A program made the position numbers and the translations under genes. This document shows, one piece after another, positions 13,139 through 26,312 of a stretch of DNA of 64,000 nt. The notes beneath the pieces are model-generated. The model was not told the origin of the DNA and ran no database searches. It was given only the letters and a program-made list of their open reading frames with translations. The stretch spans positions 2,591,153 through 2,655,152 of the forward strand of contig KL647303.1 of NCBI GenBank assembly GCA_000727475.1. Reading direction: 5' to 3'. The stretch comes from Sarcocystis neurona. Lineage: Eukaryota; Apicomplexa; Conoidasida; Eucoccidiorida; Sarcocystidae. Every line of letters begins with the position of its first letter. Position 1 is the stretch's first letter.

Positions 13139-13376
13139 GCACTCGTCAAGGTGCAAGACACACGATTTCCTCACGTACGCTGCGGGTGTTGGATGACGGC
13201 AACTGGATGCCCATGCTTTCGCATCTCTTACCACAAGTGTATACACGCATCTGTTCACGAGAGCAGTCCGCTCTCCCGTCGCATCATATGGAGGTCCGCC
13301 TGGGTACGCAAGCATGCGTGCGTCCACGCATCGGTACCTACACGCGGCAACAACGTGAACATAAGACAGAGCCCAG
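13139..13376 (+). CDS. Giant low-complexity protein, proposed exon 2
   Basis: After TTGCTGCAG the frame that completes the phase-1 codon of exon 1 is open and reads as normal, non-repetitive protein (LRVLDDGNWMPMLSHLLPQV, then YTRICSREQSALPSHHMEV). The best-looking donor is at 13377 (CCCAG then GTAAAC), phase 2, but it does not lead into the Gln-rich frame of the next exon. A weaker donor at 13334 (ATCG then GTACCT), phase 1, does. The coding nature of the exon is better supported than its exact 3' end. Confidence 0.55.
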
Positions 13377-13539
13377 GTAAACAGGAGATAGTTAATAAAA
13401 CTGGCGCGCGTAAGGGGTATATCCTGGAACGTTAGAATTTTACGTTATGGGAGCAAAAGCAGCAACAGAGGCCGTTCTTGTTCCCAGTAGATGTAACAGA
13501 GTGCACTCCTCTCAGTGTTCCTCTGCTTTGGCTTTGCAG

Positions 13540-14186
13540 CAGCGCCACCAGCCTCAAAAACCGTAGCTGGGGGTGTCCCTGGACAAGCCACAGCACCACC
13601 AACTCTAGCAGCAGCAGCAGTCACGACTGCCGCGGGAGGAGACTCGTCAGCTGCAGCAGCGAGCGTGGCAGACAAAGGACGACAAACAGCTACGAGAGAA
13701 GCAGACGGGGGAGCATCACGAGACAGAGTGACTGTACGTGCTGTCGAAACAGGACCAAACGCAGACGTTGCTGCAGTCAGCGCTCCCTGCTGGGGGGGCA
13801 TTGCTGCTCAGCAACGAAGTAACATTCCTCGTGTGGATTTGACCGTGGAGTCCTCATTGAAAGAGCAACAGCAACAGCGACTGCTCCCTCGACAGCAGCG
13901 ACCACAGCAGCAGCACCAGAAGCAGTCGCAGCCTTCTACCCAGCAACAGCCGGTCCAGCAGCACGGAAGCGATCGCTTGCGGCCGACGACGGGGCCCAGC
14001 AAAAAGCAGGCTTCGCTGCACCAACATCAGGTGCTGCTTCAGCAGCAGAAGTTTATCCCTTTCGAACGACAGAGCGGTCAACTGAGGCTGACTGCGAACG
14101 TGGAGCAACATGAACAAACAGAGCGACAAAACAGGCTGCAGCAGTTCCAAGGGACGCAACAACAGGTTCAAAGGCAGCAGCAACAG
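13540..14186 (+). CDS. Giant low-complexity protein, proposed exon 3
   Basis: The acceptor lies in CTCTGCTTTGGCTTTGCAG. The exon starts Ala/Pro/Thr-rich with most codons ending in A, then turns into a clear Gln-rich segment (SSLKEQQQQRLLPRQQRPQQ). It then has a mixed stretch (LHQHQVLLQQQKFIPFERQS) and more Gln near the end. It ends at CAACAG followed by GTGCGC at 14187, phase 0. A run of seven G near 13791-13797 is a possible site of sequencing error. Confidence 0.55.
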
Positions 14187-15113
14187 GTGCGCCCCTAATC
14201 ATCGCTGTAGCAGGTGCAACGGCGCCAGCGGCAAAAGGGCGGACACACAACAGCAGTTTCTGCACATGGGTCGCTCTTCACCCGCTGTAGTAGCAACAGA
14301 AGCTTCAGGCAAGCCCCGCTCGGGCACGGCTCAATGGGAGTTAGGGTGCACAAGCAGCAGACGTAGAAAAATAAAAGGTCTCTCCCCACAACAAGGACAA
14401 CAAGAGCAATCAGCTGTTCTTCTAGGCTCAGAGTTTGCCTCTGTGCACGCGTGGTGCAGCAGTCTCTGCGTACAGCCATATACACTGATATGCATACTGG
14501 TGCATGTGCATACGCCCGTACATATACAATGTTACACACATACGTATATATATATATATATGCTTGTGCGTATGTTTGAGTATATTTTTAGTCATACATA
14601 TGTATGTATATGTGTGGTAAAATATTTATATATATATATATGTCCGTATACGTATGAATGTGAGTGAGTGTATATATGTAAGTGTGTATATATATAGATA
14701 TTTATACGTATGCATGCGTGCAGACATATGCATACATTCACGCACAGAGGCAAACATAGTCAAACACACCAAAAACGCACGCGCAGGTACGTGCGTGCGT
14801 GTGTCCCTGCGCACAAGCGTACTTACCCTGTGCTTCTGCATGTAGATATATTTGTGTGTACACGCCCTTATGTATACAAATATGAATCCTCCTTTAGACA
14901 GTGAAAGACATAGACAGGTGCTACGGATTCGCGCTGGAACCAGCTTACTGGCTGCCGCGTGGTAGCGGCAAGAGCTGCATAACTACAGAATCCATCACCA
15001 CCAAATACTGGAGCTGCACGGTTAAGTGGTGCTCTCCCCACGTAGCTGCTGCGGTCGCTACGTAACTGCTGCTGGTTCCCCGCCCTCCCCGGTCTGTTAC
15101 AAGTACTTTTCAG
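14187..15113 (+). other. Proposed intron 3 of the giant gene
   Basis: It begins GTGCGC and ends in a pyrimidine-rich acceptor (AAGTACTTTTCAG). It contains (AT)n runs near 14545-14561 and 14626-14640 and TATG/TACG repeats. The first 250 bases are still CAG-rich, so the true exon end could lie further downstream. Confidence 0.45.
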
Positions 15114-15540
15114 CTTGAGATATCTGTGCCGTTGCTCTTGCCCGCACGATCACTTACGGCTCCAGTTGATCTTTCATGTGTTGCTGTATCGGCATCGGCT
15201 CCTCCTCCTGCCGCTCACGATGCGCCTCTCGACCACGCTACAAGTGCGTGCACTGTTGCTTCCTGCGTTGCTACTTCGGCCGTGTTTTTGCTGTGCCTGT
15301 GTGCAGTTCGGTAAACTGCCGCCTCTCTCCGGTTCGACTTCTTCTTCGACTTCTCCCAGACAGAGGGCAGTGTCACCGGCTGTAGCATCACCGGCAGGAC
15401 CAGCAGCGAATGAATTACGCTGGACGGAGCAGCAGCAATTGCTCGGACATCAGCAGTTTGCAGTACTGCGGCGGGAGCTTGCGCAGGCCTTCTCCAAAGT
15501 ATCACAGCAGACAGTTCGAGGCATGAGAGGCGAGCTGCAA
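15114..15540 (+). CDS. Giant low-complexity protein, proposed exons 4a and 4b
   Basis: After TACTTTTCAG the phase-0 frame reads LEISVPLLLPARSLTAPVDL. That frame closes soon after. The downstream coding frame, beginning FGKLPPLSGSTSSS at 15307 right after TGTGTGCAG, is in a different phase. A small intron at 15186-15306 (GTATCG to GTGCAG, 121 bp) would join them in phase. The second part is convincing: NELRWTEQQQLLGHQQFAVL, then RRELAQAFSKVSQQTVRGMR, ending in GAGCTGCAA before a GTACGC donor at 15541. That part looks helical rather than repetitive. Confidence 0.55.
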
Positions 15541-16059
15541 GTACGCCTTCCTTCTATCTTGTCCTCTCTGTGCTGCTGTTCTTCTTGGTTACCCGCTCCA
15601 GTTTGTTCTACGTCTTTCTTGTGGTTCTCCTCTCATGCGTTGAGGTGGCCTCTTGTTGTTGCTGATTCTCCTGTGTGTCTACGAGTTTTTTTCATCTGTG
15701 TGCCTGTGCAACGCTTGTTCCCGCTGGTCGTGTACTGTACATGCTTTGCTGATGGAGGTGTCGCCACAAGGCATGCGTGTCACTACTGCTGATGCAGAGA
15801 GGTATGCCTCGTTGCTTCAGAAGCGCGGGTATTTATAGTGTTACGTAGCAAGATATTGTGGCTGCTCCTGTCCACCTCTTTCGGCTGCTTCTTCTAAGGG
15901 ATAAGTTTGTACTGCTGGCGCTCGGTCGTGCATATCTGCCGCGAGCACTGACGTGTAATTCTACGCTGCTGTTCATAATGCATAGTAGTGGCCGCTGGAT
16001 GTTCCGCGTCCACGGCTCTGCATCTACTGAGACGGAGTTAATCATTTCCGCTGTCTCAG

Positions 16060-19000
16060 CTGCATGTGCTGATGCTGCTTCAGGGCCTCAGGAAAGACTT
16101 TGGCACACTCGTCGAACACGTGAAGCATCAGCAACGCGCTTGTACTCCTTCCTTGCCTACAGCCGCTGCTGCTGGCTCTTTTCCCCCTCCTCTCTGTTTG
16201 TCTACTTCCTTTTCTGCTACAGAAGCTGCAGCTCCCTTTGCTGCAGGAGCTGCCGGTTCGACCTCTTCGGGTGCCGTTGTTGCGCCTTTTGGCTGTATAC
16301 CTGGTGCAGCGGGTCCCTTCGCCGCACCTGCTGCTGCTGTGGACTTCCGTGCAGCCGCTGCCTTTCCATTTGCTGTTCCGGCTACCGCCGCTCCTTTCGG
16401 AGGCCCCGCCCCATCTTTTACTCTCCCTCCTGCTGCTGCTTCCTTCTCTTCTGCCACTGCTGCAACCCCGCATCCTGCTGCTGGCGCTCCTTTCCCGGCT
16501 GTTTCTGCTGTTCCTTTTCCCGGTTCTGGTGGTTTCCTTCCCGGCTTTGCATACCCACCAGCTGTCGCGGGGCACTCTGCTGCAACAGCAACTGCTCACA
16601 CAGCTTCATCAGATGCTTTGAAGGGACCGCGTTCCTCCAGTGAGCCTCGTCGGCGGCGACGCAGCTGGCGACGTCAACAGTTTGACGCAGAATTTGGAGG
16701 CGATGAGCGTAGCATCAGCAGCGACACAGCGTGGGAGGTGTCGTCTGCTTCCTCTCCTGCTGTTGCAGCTTCAGCGAAGGAGTGGCTTCATAAGATGAAA
16801 CAGAAGGAACAGAAACTCACACTACGAGAGCACCGCGAACACCAGCAGCTACACCGTGCAGAAGTGGAGCTGCAGCGGATCACGCAGCAGCGGCGGGTAG
16901 CGGCAGAGCAGCAGTATCCATTAGGGCAGCCACAAAAGCACACGCACCTGCATGCCCGCCCGCCGCACCAGCAGCAGGCGTTCTTCGAAGAACAGCAACG
17001 GCAACAGAAGTATACAGGTTTTAAAACGAGCGTAGTTGCTTTGGATTTGCCGGAGCGGCCGTTGCGTGAGACAGGGAGGCAGCGGGCGCGCAGGCAGAGA
17101 GGCCTGAATACGAATGAGACCAGCGTTCAAAACAGAAGCAGCAGCAGCTGCATTGCGGCTGCCAAAGAGAGAGCTGTTCTGTCGCCTGCTTCCGCAGAAT
17201 GCAACGCCAGAACAATAATTACCTCACTGAACGAACTCTCACAAAATCTGGAGAGTCTTGCGCGCACCTCCGCGGCAGTCGCCGCAGGTCGCTCCTCGTC
17301 GCACTCTGCAGATCTCGCTGCCTTCATCGATGACGCTGCTGTTGCTGCGGTGCGTGCTGGCTCTGGTCGCGGAGGTGCGTCGGCAGCAGCCCCTGGTGAC
17401 ACTGTGCTTGCATCGAAAGCTAGATCGACAAGAGAAGCGCCAAGAGCAGTTGCAGCAGCTGAAAAAATAGTGACAGCATCACATGTCAGCCTGTCCATCA
17501 CCCATCCTCTCCAGCAGCAATGGCAGCAGCAGCAGCTCCGGCAGCGACACGGGGAAGGGAGAAGCCCTCGCACCACGTGCTCCTCTCTAGTAAACTTGAT
17601 GCAGCAGCACAGCCTGCAGCAACAGCAGTGGCGGCAGATGCAGGAGGAGGAGAAGCAACAGCAAAAACAGCAGCACCACGTGAGTGACCGACCCGGGAAT
17701 ACTACGACAAGAGCCACAGCAGGAACGGTGACAATTCAGCAGCAGAAGAACGCAGCAACACCAGCTGCGTCCCGTCCTGCGACAACAAACCAAGAGGATA
17801 TACATGGTTCTGTCTTGCACCACGTGCAGAAGTGGAGTCTGCTAGATGAAGCCACATTTCCTCTTGCTGCTGCGTCGCCCTTGCCGACTTCATCACCTGC
17901 CTCTATTGCTGCTGCTACTTCGGCCATGTACTCTGCTCAGCTGCCTGGAGCAGCCGCAAACAGATCAAGTCGCAGGCAGCAGCAGCACCGGCAGCTGCAC
18001 GCCGTGGAGCAAGAGCCATTTCATGCCTTGCAGCAGCAGGTGCTGCTTTACGGGGTACCTCCTCCTCCTGAAGCAACTTCCTTGAGATATCTCAGCCTTA
18101 CTGCACCTGTACCTTCTCTGCGAGTCTGCGCTGCCACGACGGAAAGACCGACTTACTTGCAACGAATGGCATCCGGTCTATGCAGACCTGCGACTCCCCT
18201 ATCTTGTGCAGATGTTCCTTCTACTCACGTAGCTGCCTCTTCGTCTTCCGCTGCTGCTGAGAAGCCTCCTGTAGACGTGGTCTTTCCGGTCGCAGCTGCT
18301 GCGGGTCGCTCTCCCCTTGCACCTGCTGCCACCTTTCTCTCTCATGATTATACTGCGGCTGCGGCCGCTGGTGCGTCTCCATCGCGACCTGCTGCTGAGG
18401 CTGCTGCTTCCAGCCCGTGTGCTGCCTCAGCTGCGTTCTCTCCTTCTGCCTTGGACCTAGTTCCTACTGCGTTCTGCGCCGCTGCTGTGGGTCGAGATAC
18501 AGCGGCATCAGTTAGGCGCTGCTCTGGAGAAGCAAAAATCAACAGGGCTCCCTCCGCAGCTGTGTCATACAAAGCAGGAGAAGCCACCCTGATTTCCCAA
18601 GGCAACAGCAACGGCTGCGGAACCGCAGCACGTGGAAATTCTTCTTTACCTGATTGTAGTGTTTCCTACGCTGGTGAGGAGAAGCAGCGCCGCACTGACG
18701 GACTCATAGCTGGAGCGAAGACAGGACCAGCAGCAATGCAAGCAGCAGCAGCAGCGCGAGAAGCAGCGGCGGCGGCGAAAACGGCAGCGGCATCAGCGAA
18801 GGGAGCTGCAGCAGCACAAGCCGCAGCAGCAGCCGCAAAGGCAGCAGCCGCAGCGAAGGAAGCGGCAGCAGCAGACGCCATAGCAGCTGCGAAAGCGACA
18901 GCAGCAGCGGAAGCCGCAGCTGTAGCGAAAGCAGCGGCGGCGTGCGCGACAAGTAAACGTGCAAGGGTGTGCTTAGCAACGGCAGAAGCATCGGGTATGG

Positions 19001-21237
19001 GACATCAGAGCTATATTTCCTCTTCGTTCTCGGTTGCAGCATTAACCGCCGTCCGTCGTAGTCTCAGTAGCAGCTCACTGCTGTGCAGAAGGAGCAGCAG
19101 CTCCAGGAGTAGAGCCTCTACGTCTTTGTATCGGTCTGCTAGTTATCGTACATGCGCGGAGCCAGACCTGATTCCGTACTGCAGCAGGAGCAAGGCGAAC
19201 ACCAGCTGCAATCATCATAGCGGTCTCAGTAATAGCAGAACTATGCGAAAGCTATTCGACGAGTCACGGCAGCAACTGCAGCACCAGGGACCGCACCCTG
19301 AGGGGAGCAGACGATTGCGCCGAACATCTTGGCCCACAACAGCAGGCCGCAATTCTGTAGCTCCTTTGACACAAGCACCAGGAGAAGAACTCACAACCAG
19401 AAGAGTCGCTGCTGCACGTATCTGCACTGCAGGCAACACAAACACGATTCACCTCAGCCACAGCAACAGCAGCAGCTACGCTGCCGGCAGCAGCTACGGC
19501 TTCCGCAGCCCCAACACGCGGCTGCGGCGATGTCGCCGCTGCGAAGCGTGCGGCGTCCCGCCAGCCACACTGGAATCATCTGCTGCTGCAGTGCCTTGCT
19601 CTTCATACTCCCACAGCAGCAGCGGTCAAGGGAAAAGCAGGAGCTGCGGCAACAGCAGTAGCATCAGCAGCAGCTCTGAGGTCGGCAAAAACCACACGCA
19701 GAATCGAGCATCTGAAGGCGGCACAGCGGAGTTGAAGCAACATCGATCAGGGGTTCATCAGCGGAAGCACACCCGCAGCAGAACCAGCACCACGCAGAAC
19801 GTCGCTGAAGAAGAGCTCCAACCAGAAGGCCACACTGCACCAGCAGAAGCAGGCACAGATGTAGCAAATAAACAAATTGATGCGAACGTGAAAGCCGAAG
19901 GAGCCGTGGACACCGCGATACAATCTACAGGCCGGGTCGTTGTCGCGGGGACAGCAGCGACACGATCGAGCAAGGAAGCAGTGGCACCACCCCCTTTCAA
20001 GGAATCCTGCTCGACGGCGCCAGAAGCAGGGACAGCCCCTGCTCCGAAGGCAGCATCAGGAGCCTCCTCAATCGCCTATAATCTTTCAGAGCCGAAAACA
20101 CGACAGGGGCGAGATGAAGCACGTTTATCACATCCACTTGCGCCAGCAGCAGAAGCCCCGGCCGAGGCAAGGGCAACAGCAGCAACAGCGCCAGCAGCAC
20201 CGTCCACAGTGCGATCAACAGTTCTCGGAGCCGCCACACAAAAGGCAGTATCCGCAGCTCCGACCCCAGCAGCAGCTGCTCCGACACCGGCAACAGCGAG
20301 AGCAGCAGTCTCAGGGTGTACCGTCGGAAAGACAGCAGCCGCACAGAACACACCGAGAACAGCACCTGTGTCAACGGCTCCCAGGCCCGCCGCAGCAGCG
20401 CATCCAAACAGCAGGAGTACTCCCACAGCAGGAATTTCCAACGATGACGAATTAGCGGCTGCCTGCAGAGTCGTGGCTTCCGCTGCTGCTGCTGCGCTGT
20501 GTAAAGAACGACGGCCTTCGTCTGGACATACCAGCCGCTCTCCCACTAGTCTGTCATCTCTCTCTGATTCCGTGTGCAGCTGCAACTGCTGCTGCTGTGG
20601 CAGACACGCCAGCCACAAAGGCAGAGGGCGTTGCTGCTGCTCGACTGCCAACAGCAGATCTGAGACATCCTCCATTGAGGAGAGCTCTTCACTGTCCCCT
20701 GCCTCCCCGGTTTCGCTCTCTTTTTGCTGCTCTCCTGCAGCTGTCTCCTCTCCTGCAGCAGCGACAGAGGCAGCAGCCGTACGGCGTAGAGGTCGCCCTT
20801 TCAATAGCACGAGGTGGGCTGCAGCAGCTGCTGCTAAAAACAGGGAACAGCAGCAACAACTGCGTGAACAACTTCAACACCAGCTCCAGCAGAGCCTGCA
20901 GCGGGAGCAACAGCAGCAGCACGCAGAACTGCTGTTCTTGTTGCGGGACGTCGGAGCGTCATCATTTTCTTGGCAGATGCTGGTGCAACAACAGGTACTT
21001 TTGCAGCAGCAACTAATGCACCAACTGCAGCAACCGATAAAGCAGCAGTCGCGATGCTCAGAAAGTTGCAGGAGGATGGCGCATGCACGGTCATCCTCTG
21101 CCGCTTCAGGTCGCCGGGGGAGACACAAGCCCGCGTATTCACACGCACCTGCAGTCAAGAAAGCTGAAGGACAAACAGCAGCCACTGGAGAAGGAGCTGT
21201 AGGTGCGACTGCAACAACAATACTGCACACGAACGAA
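16060..21237 (+). CDS. Giant low-complexity protein, main exon 5 (about 1,726 codons)
   Basis: The acceptor is TTTCCGCTGTCTCAG and the join is phase 0: ELQ then LHVLMLLQGLRKDFGTLVEH. The frame is then open for more than 5 kb while the other five frames close repeatedly. In order along the exon there is a Pro/Ala-rich stretch (16150-16610) and a charged, coiled-coil-like region (about 16780-17000; EWLHKMKQKEQKLTLREHRE). There follow Ser/Ala-rich and Gln-rich tracts, an Ala/Lys helix-like block (about 18736-18950) and a long Ser/Arg and Ala/Pro region. An AT-hook-like RRRGRPF lies at 20782-20802, followed by a Gln-rich end. The exon ends at AACGAA then GTAAGA (strong donor at 21238), phase 0. 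No catalytic domain is recognised. Internal introns cannot be excluded. Confidence 0.65.
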
Positions 21238-22454
21238 GTAAGAAGCCTTGAGCTCTCAGGATCGGTCCCGTGTCGTTGCAGCTAAGCACATTCCGCCGGT
21301 GGGCGCCTGCAGCTGCCTCCGCTTCTTTCCATTCGACTGATGCGTCTTGAGGATTGCCCACCAGTTTTTGCCACAGGTTTGTTTGTTCGGTCTTTGTCTC
21401 TGTAGGTGCTTGTTTGCTTGCATGTGTTATGGGTGCTGCATGTGAGTCGGTGCGACGTTCTTTAGTGCTGCTGCGTGGCTGGCGGTGCTGCTGCACTTAT
21501 GACACCCCTTGTTCCTTTCTCTGTCCGCTGCAGGCTTTGGTTCTTGCTGGCTTTGCCACGTGTAGCTGTTGTTTTTCAATTTCTTGAGCGACGCGTACTC
21601 AGCTGGTGCTCTCGCGTGCTTCTCTGCAACTGCCGCTGCCGCTCCGTCTAATGCACAGCTGCTGGCAATGTCTCACCGCCCGCATAGCTGCTACCTTCCG
21701 CAATATTGTAAAACTACTTCTCGCCTAGGGCCTGGCTCTAATATTATTTCTGCCTTGAGGTGCTGCTGTGAACCACGTGCTGCGCTCCGTGCTTGCCTGG
21801 TCCTCTTGGCAGTTGCATGCAACCCTTGTGCTGCTGCTTCTGCCGGAGTTCATCCACTCACGTTTGCTTGTACCCAGCCGCCACGCCTGTGTGTCTTGGT
21901 GGCCTCCTGCGGGACAGAGTGGATCGGTACCTTTTTGTCCCTGGTGTAGCCCGCGACAGGTGTCTCGTCTCCATAAGGGGAGAAGTCAGAGCACAGGTAT
22001 ATGGCAGGAGACCGAGACCGAAGTACACACAGACCTGTATATTCTTGTCCAGGAAGGCCTTCGTGTATATAAATTTACCTATGCAGACACATATCTGCAC
22101 ATGAACTCATATGAAGTTGTGTACATAAAGGTGAGTGATACGTGACAAGTTTGTGTGCAGCTACTGTGCATGTGGACATATCCATGTGTGCGCGTGTATA
22201 TATATATATATATGTGTATGCGTACGTCGATCAAAAACATGCACACTGAAGATTTACGCTTTGCGGGGTAGCAGACCTACTCCCCGGTGTAGTTTTCACA
22301 GGAACATTACAAGAGTTTTCTACCTTGTTTCCGTCCTTTTTTGCTGCGTCTGTCCTCCACCAGACATTTTTATGTGTCCGCTGCGGGTGCTGCTTTTTAA
22401 TAGCGGCGGCATTGCTGCTGCTGCTGCTTGCGGTTCTTCTGCTGTTCAACTCAG
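21238..22454 (+). other. Intron 5 of the giant gene
   Basis: The stretch runs from GTAAGA to TTCTGCTGTTCAACTCAG. It includes pyrimidine-rich DNA and a (TA)n run at about 22196-22213. An ORF at 21569-21949 shows no motif and is read as intronic. Confidence 0.55.
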
Positions 22455-25400
22455 GCATCCGCTAGACAAACGTCAGCTGCAGCAGAAGCAGCAGGAGCAC
22501 CACAGGCTCTTAGTGCTGCTACGGCGACACTGTCTGCAGCACCATGCAGCGCAACAGGAGCAGGAGAGCGCGTAAGCGCCAGCGAAGCACCGGGACTCTC
22601 TAATAATATGGGAACGACAACGTCAGAAGAAAGAGCTCCAGCAGCTGGAGCCCTACAGGCAGCAGCAACTCCGCAAGACGGCCAAATGGTAGAAGCTGTC
22701 GCAGAAATGCAGTCCGGGGCAGGGCCCGTTTTTGTGGTGATGACGACGACACACAATTACCCGGAGGCACCTGTTACCGCCCACGTTGAAGACAAGACAG
22801 CTGCAGCAACAGCGGCGCAGGGGCGGCTGCTGCAACAACAAAATAGCGACATCCACCAGAGGGGCCAGCAGTCAACAGCTACACCCCGTGAAGTGACGGC
22901 AGGCACTAACCCTAGAAATGGTACTCAGCTCTCCACGCCTTGCAGCAATGTTGTTGCAACGTCTGAAGCTGCTTTTTCGTCGCCTGCAAAGGCTGCTGGT
23001 CTACGCTCTTCTGCTGTCTGTAAGTACACTCACAGCAACTCTTCTATACCTTCCACTTCCTGTTCTACCAGCGCTGCTGGTCTGCAGCGCAGCTGCACTG
23101 CGGTCGCTGCTGCTATTCGTGAGGAAGGTGCCGGCACCCCGGGGCCTGCTGCCGCAGAGAGGTCTGCTATTGATACTGCCAATTATTCTATTCTTACGGC
23201 GGGTCTCTCTGGTGCTGCGCGCTCCATTACAAGTGCTACTACTATCACTGCCGTACCAGCTACTGCCCCCGGTAATGTGGTCGTTGCGACGGTTGGCGGC
23301 AACGCACGATCTCCTACTCCTGCTGACGCTGGAGCTGCTGTTGAGAGAGCGATCGCCGCTGGAGAGCAGGAGCTTGCGGCTGGTGCTGCTAAACTGTATG
23401 CCGCTAATCAATCCCTGCCCGCTGCCATAGCGGCTTCTAATGAGTCAGGCGCTGCTGGCTTTGCAGCGCTTGTTCCTGCTTCGACAAGTAAAAAAAGTGT
23501 GGACCGGGGCAGCAGCCCTGTCGACAGCTATCCGCCATGTAGGAAGACTCGTGCCGTTAGTCCCATTACATTTTCTGCCTCGCTCCATGATATGTGCAAC
23601 AGCGACACCAACGCAGTGCGGCAGCTGCAGCTGTCAAAGTCCAGTGCTACAGCAGCAGCTGCACGCGGTTCTTCTCCGGTGAGCGTCGTCAGCTGCATCA
23701 GCAGCAGTGATTTGGATGTAGAGACAAAGTATGATGTAAAGAAATCAGGGTCAGCGGTGGAAAGCTACCCGGCAGGACACTCGGCCACAGAGCGGCAGCA
23801 GGCGGAACTAGTGAAGCAACAGGAGAGACTTTTGCAGCGACAGCACCATCTACAGCTGCGGCAACGGCCGAAGGCTCGGCTGAACCAAAAGCATCATGAT
23901 TTTGAAGCAGAATCTCAGTCACAGCTCGAGATAGCGCAGCATCAGCAGTCCGTCGCATTGGCTGACGTGTTGCAAAGGAGGCTGCAGCTGTTGCAGCATC
24001 AAAGTACGGCGTCGTCTGAAGGACGTACAGAACAGCGGCTGCTCAGCTGTGCGGCAGAGCTGCTGCAGCGAACGGATGATTTGCTGTCGATGAAGCAGCA
24101 GCGGAGCAGCAGACAAAGCAGCAGCGGGCAGTCCCGAACTCTCAAGGAAGCAGAGAGGAAGTCGGAGGAGTCTGGACCAGAGGACACTCCTCCGGTGTCA
24201 TCCTTGCCGCAGCCGCAGGAACAGTCGCAGAAGCGGCAACAGAGCAAAGAGGATCAACCACATCTTCGGCAGCAGCAACACACGCAGCGGGACCTGAGAG
24301 AGGAGGAGGAGGACGGCAAGCAGCCGGTGGATACGCAACTGCAGCGAAGTCCATCGCATGAATTAGAAATGAAGCACGCGCAGCTGTTATCTCTAAAGCG
24401 TATGTCTGCGGCTGTGCAAACCAGTTCTCCCATTGCTCCCACATCTAAGACACATGAGTCTCTCAGCAGCAGCCGCTTGTTAAGACCAAGTGCTACTGCA
24501 GAGGGTGGAACAGCAAATTCTAACCGCTCTTCCAGTCCGAGGTGTGGCACTGCTGACCCTGCTCTTCCTCTCCCCGTTGCTTCTCACCGTGCGTCTCCTG
24601 CTACTGGGTTCGCTCCTGCAGCAGCGTCTCCAGTCGCATTGCTCGACTGTGCGTCTGCACTAAGTAGCGAGACAGAGTTCGCAGACCGATCGGTGGGCCC
24701 CACGCATTCGGGTTTTTGTTCTGGTCCTCGAAAAACACGGAGTAACAGGACCAGCAGCAGATCCTTCCGGAGCGTCAGCGGCGGTAGCAAACAAAGCAGC
24801 AGCTGTGATACACCTAGGCGTAGTGCCAGCGGAAAGAGCACCCGTGGCGGCACTGTCAGCAGCACGGGTCGCAACAATGGCGAAGACATCAGCTACTGCA
24901 GCGGTATCGGCAGGAGTCGCAGGCAAAAGAGCCCCAGCAGCAGATCAGAGGGCAGTCCACAGAGGAAGAGAAGGACGCAAGACAACAGCAGTGACCTCAT
25001 CGTGAAAGATAGGAACAGCAAAAGCGGCAACAGTAAGGAATCTAAACCAAGTCATGCTTCCCCCATGAATAAAAATAGGCCACTTGCGCAGGTCGGCAAC
25101 AGCAGCGCAGCGGGCTGTACCGTCAGCTGCAAGAGACGCTGTAGTGTTGGACACAACAGCAGCACGAGTACCATCACCGTGTTGAACACGAGGGACGCAG
25201 GACATCCGCTTCGTCTTCCTTCTCTTCCTGCTCTGCTGTTAGAGGGCCTGGAGTCCTACAGAAGCATCACCGATCAGGCCAGAAGCAGCAGCGAACCTGA
25301 CAGACGTAGCAGCAGAGACAGCACACAATGCAAAAGCAGTAGCAGCAACAAACTTGAGGAACGCGGCAGCCAGTGCGAAACTGAGGGCAACACATGTGGC

Positions 25401-26312
25401 AGGGGGCTCCGCGGAAGACACAGCACACGAGGAAGGAGCAGCAGGAGCAGCACAGGCACAGTACGACGGAAGACGGAGAACAGCAGCAAGGGTGCAAAAG
25501 AAGGTAGCAGAGTGCCAAGTGTGGACACCAGCCCAGGCAGGAAAGCTACTGCCTTCAAGAGAATAAACCACATCATCAGCGACAGCAACAGAAACCTGCG
25601 AACGGGACATGGACGCTGCAACAAGAAAACCGAACGCAACTGCAGCAGAAAGCCGGGCCGCAGTTTCCGCCGGAGGACGCGGAGGAGCAGCAGCAGGCAA
25701 AGGCAAAGAATAAGAATTAGGGAAGCGCATACAGAAGACAGTAGTTACAGCAGCAGCAGAGGTAGCCTCGAAAGCAGTGGCAGCCGCAGCAGGTCAACGC
25801 ATCAAAGCGACACTGGCAGCAGCGGCCTAGACAGCAGCAACAGCAGCAGAACACGCACCCAAAGGCACTGCACAAGCAGTGACTTATCACCTAGTTTTGC
25901 TAATCGCCACAAGTGTTGCAACCGCCGTAGCTCCCGAACAGGCCACCGTCGCCAACTTGGAAAGAGTATCGGAAGCGTCAGGCGCAGCAGAAAAGGGAAC
26001 AGAAGCAACAAAAGCGATAGCGAACAAGGAAGCCACAGATCCGTGCGTCCGGTCACTCAAAAACTTGCGGGCGGAGAGCGGATACGGACGCAGCAGCAAC
26101 GAACATTTCGCCGCAACGACTGGGTGGCCGATCTTCACCAACTGCCTGAGCAGCCGCAAGAAGCCTCGGCGTGCTTCCGGCTTGCACCAAAGCTGCAACA
26201 GCAGGACGCAGTGCACGAGCAGGAGCAATTTGATGGCTGGACTGAGGGTTCCTCGGAAGGAGAAGTTATTCTACGACAGAAGTTGAGAAGGAGAGCTCCC
26301 CCGTCTGCAGCT
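22455..26312 (+). CDS. Giant low-complexity protein, exon 6 (about 1,286 codons)
   Basis: It joins in phase 0 after the CAACTCAG acceptor (NE then ASARQTSAAAEAAG). The open frame spans 3.9 kb. The first third is Ala/Thr/Ser-rich, with a less repetitive patch (PVFVVMTTTHNYPEAPVTAH). About 23800-24330 is charged and Gln-rich, with coiled-coil character (ERLLQRQHHLQLRQRPKARL). From about 24720 to 26100 it is Ser/Arg/Asn-rich, resembling RS-type low complexity (SRRQKSPSSRSEGSPQRKRR). It ends at GCAGCT then GTAAGC at 26313, phase 0. Between 25260 and 25710 the other two plus frames also look coding over 40-90 codons before closing, so part of this exon may be misread. Function is not recognised. 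Confidence 0.62.

Noticed and set aside
25239..25730. 163-codon minus-strand Ala/Val/Ser-rich ORF that reads like a protein
   Set aside because: It lies inside the 1,286-codon plus exon 6; the complement of AGC/GCA repeats produces Ala/Val/Leu-rich frames by composition.
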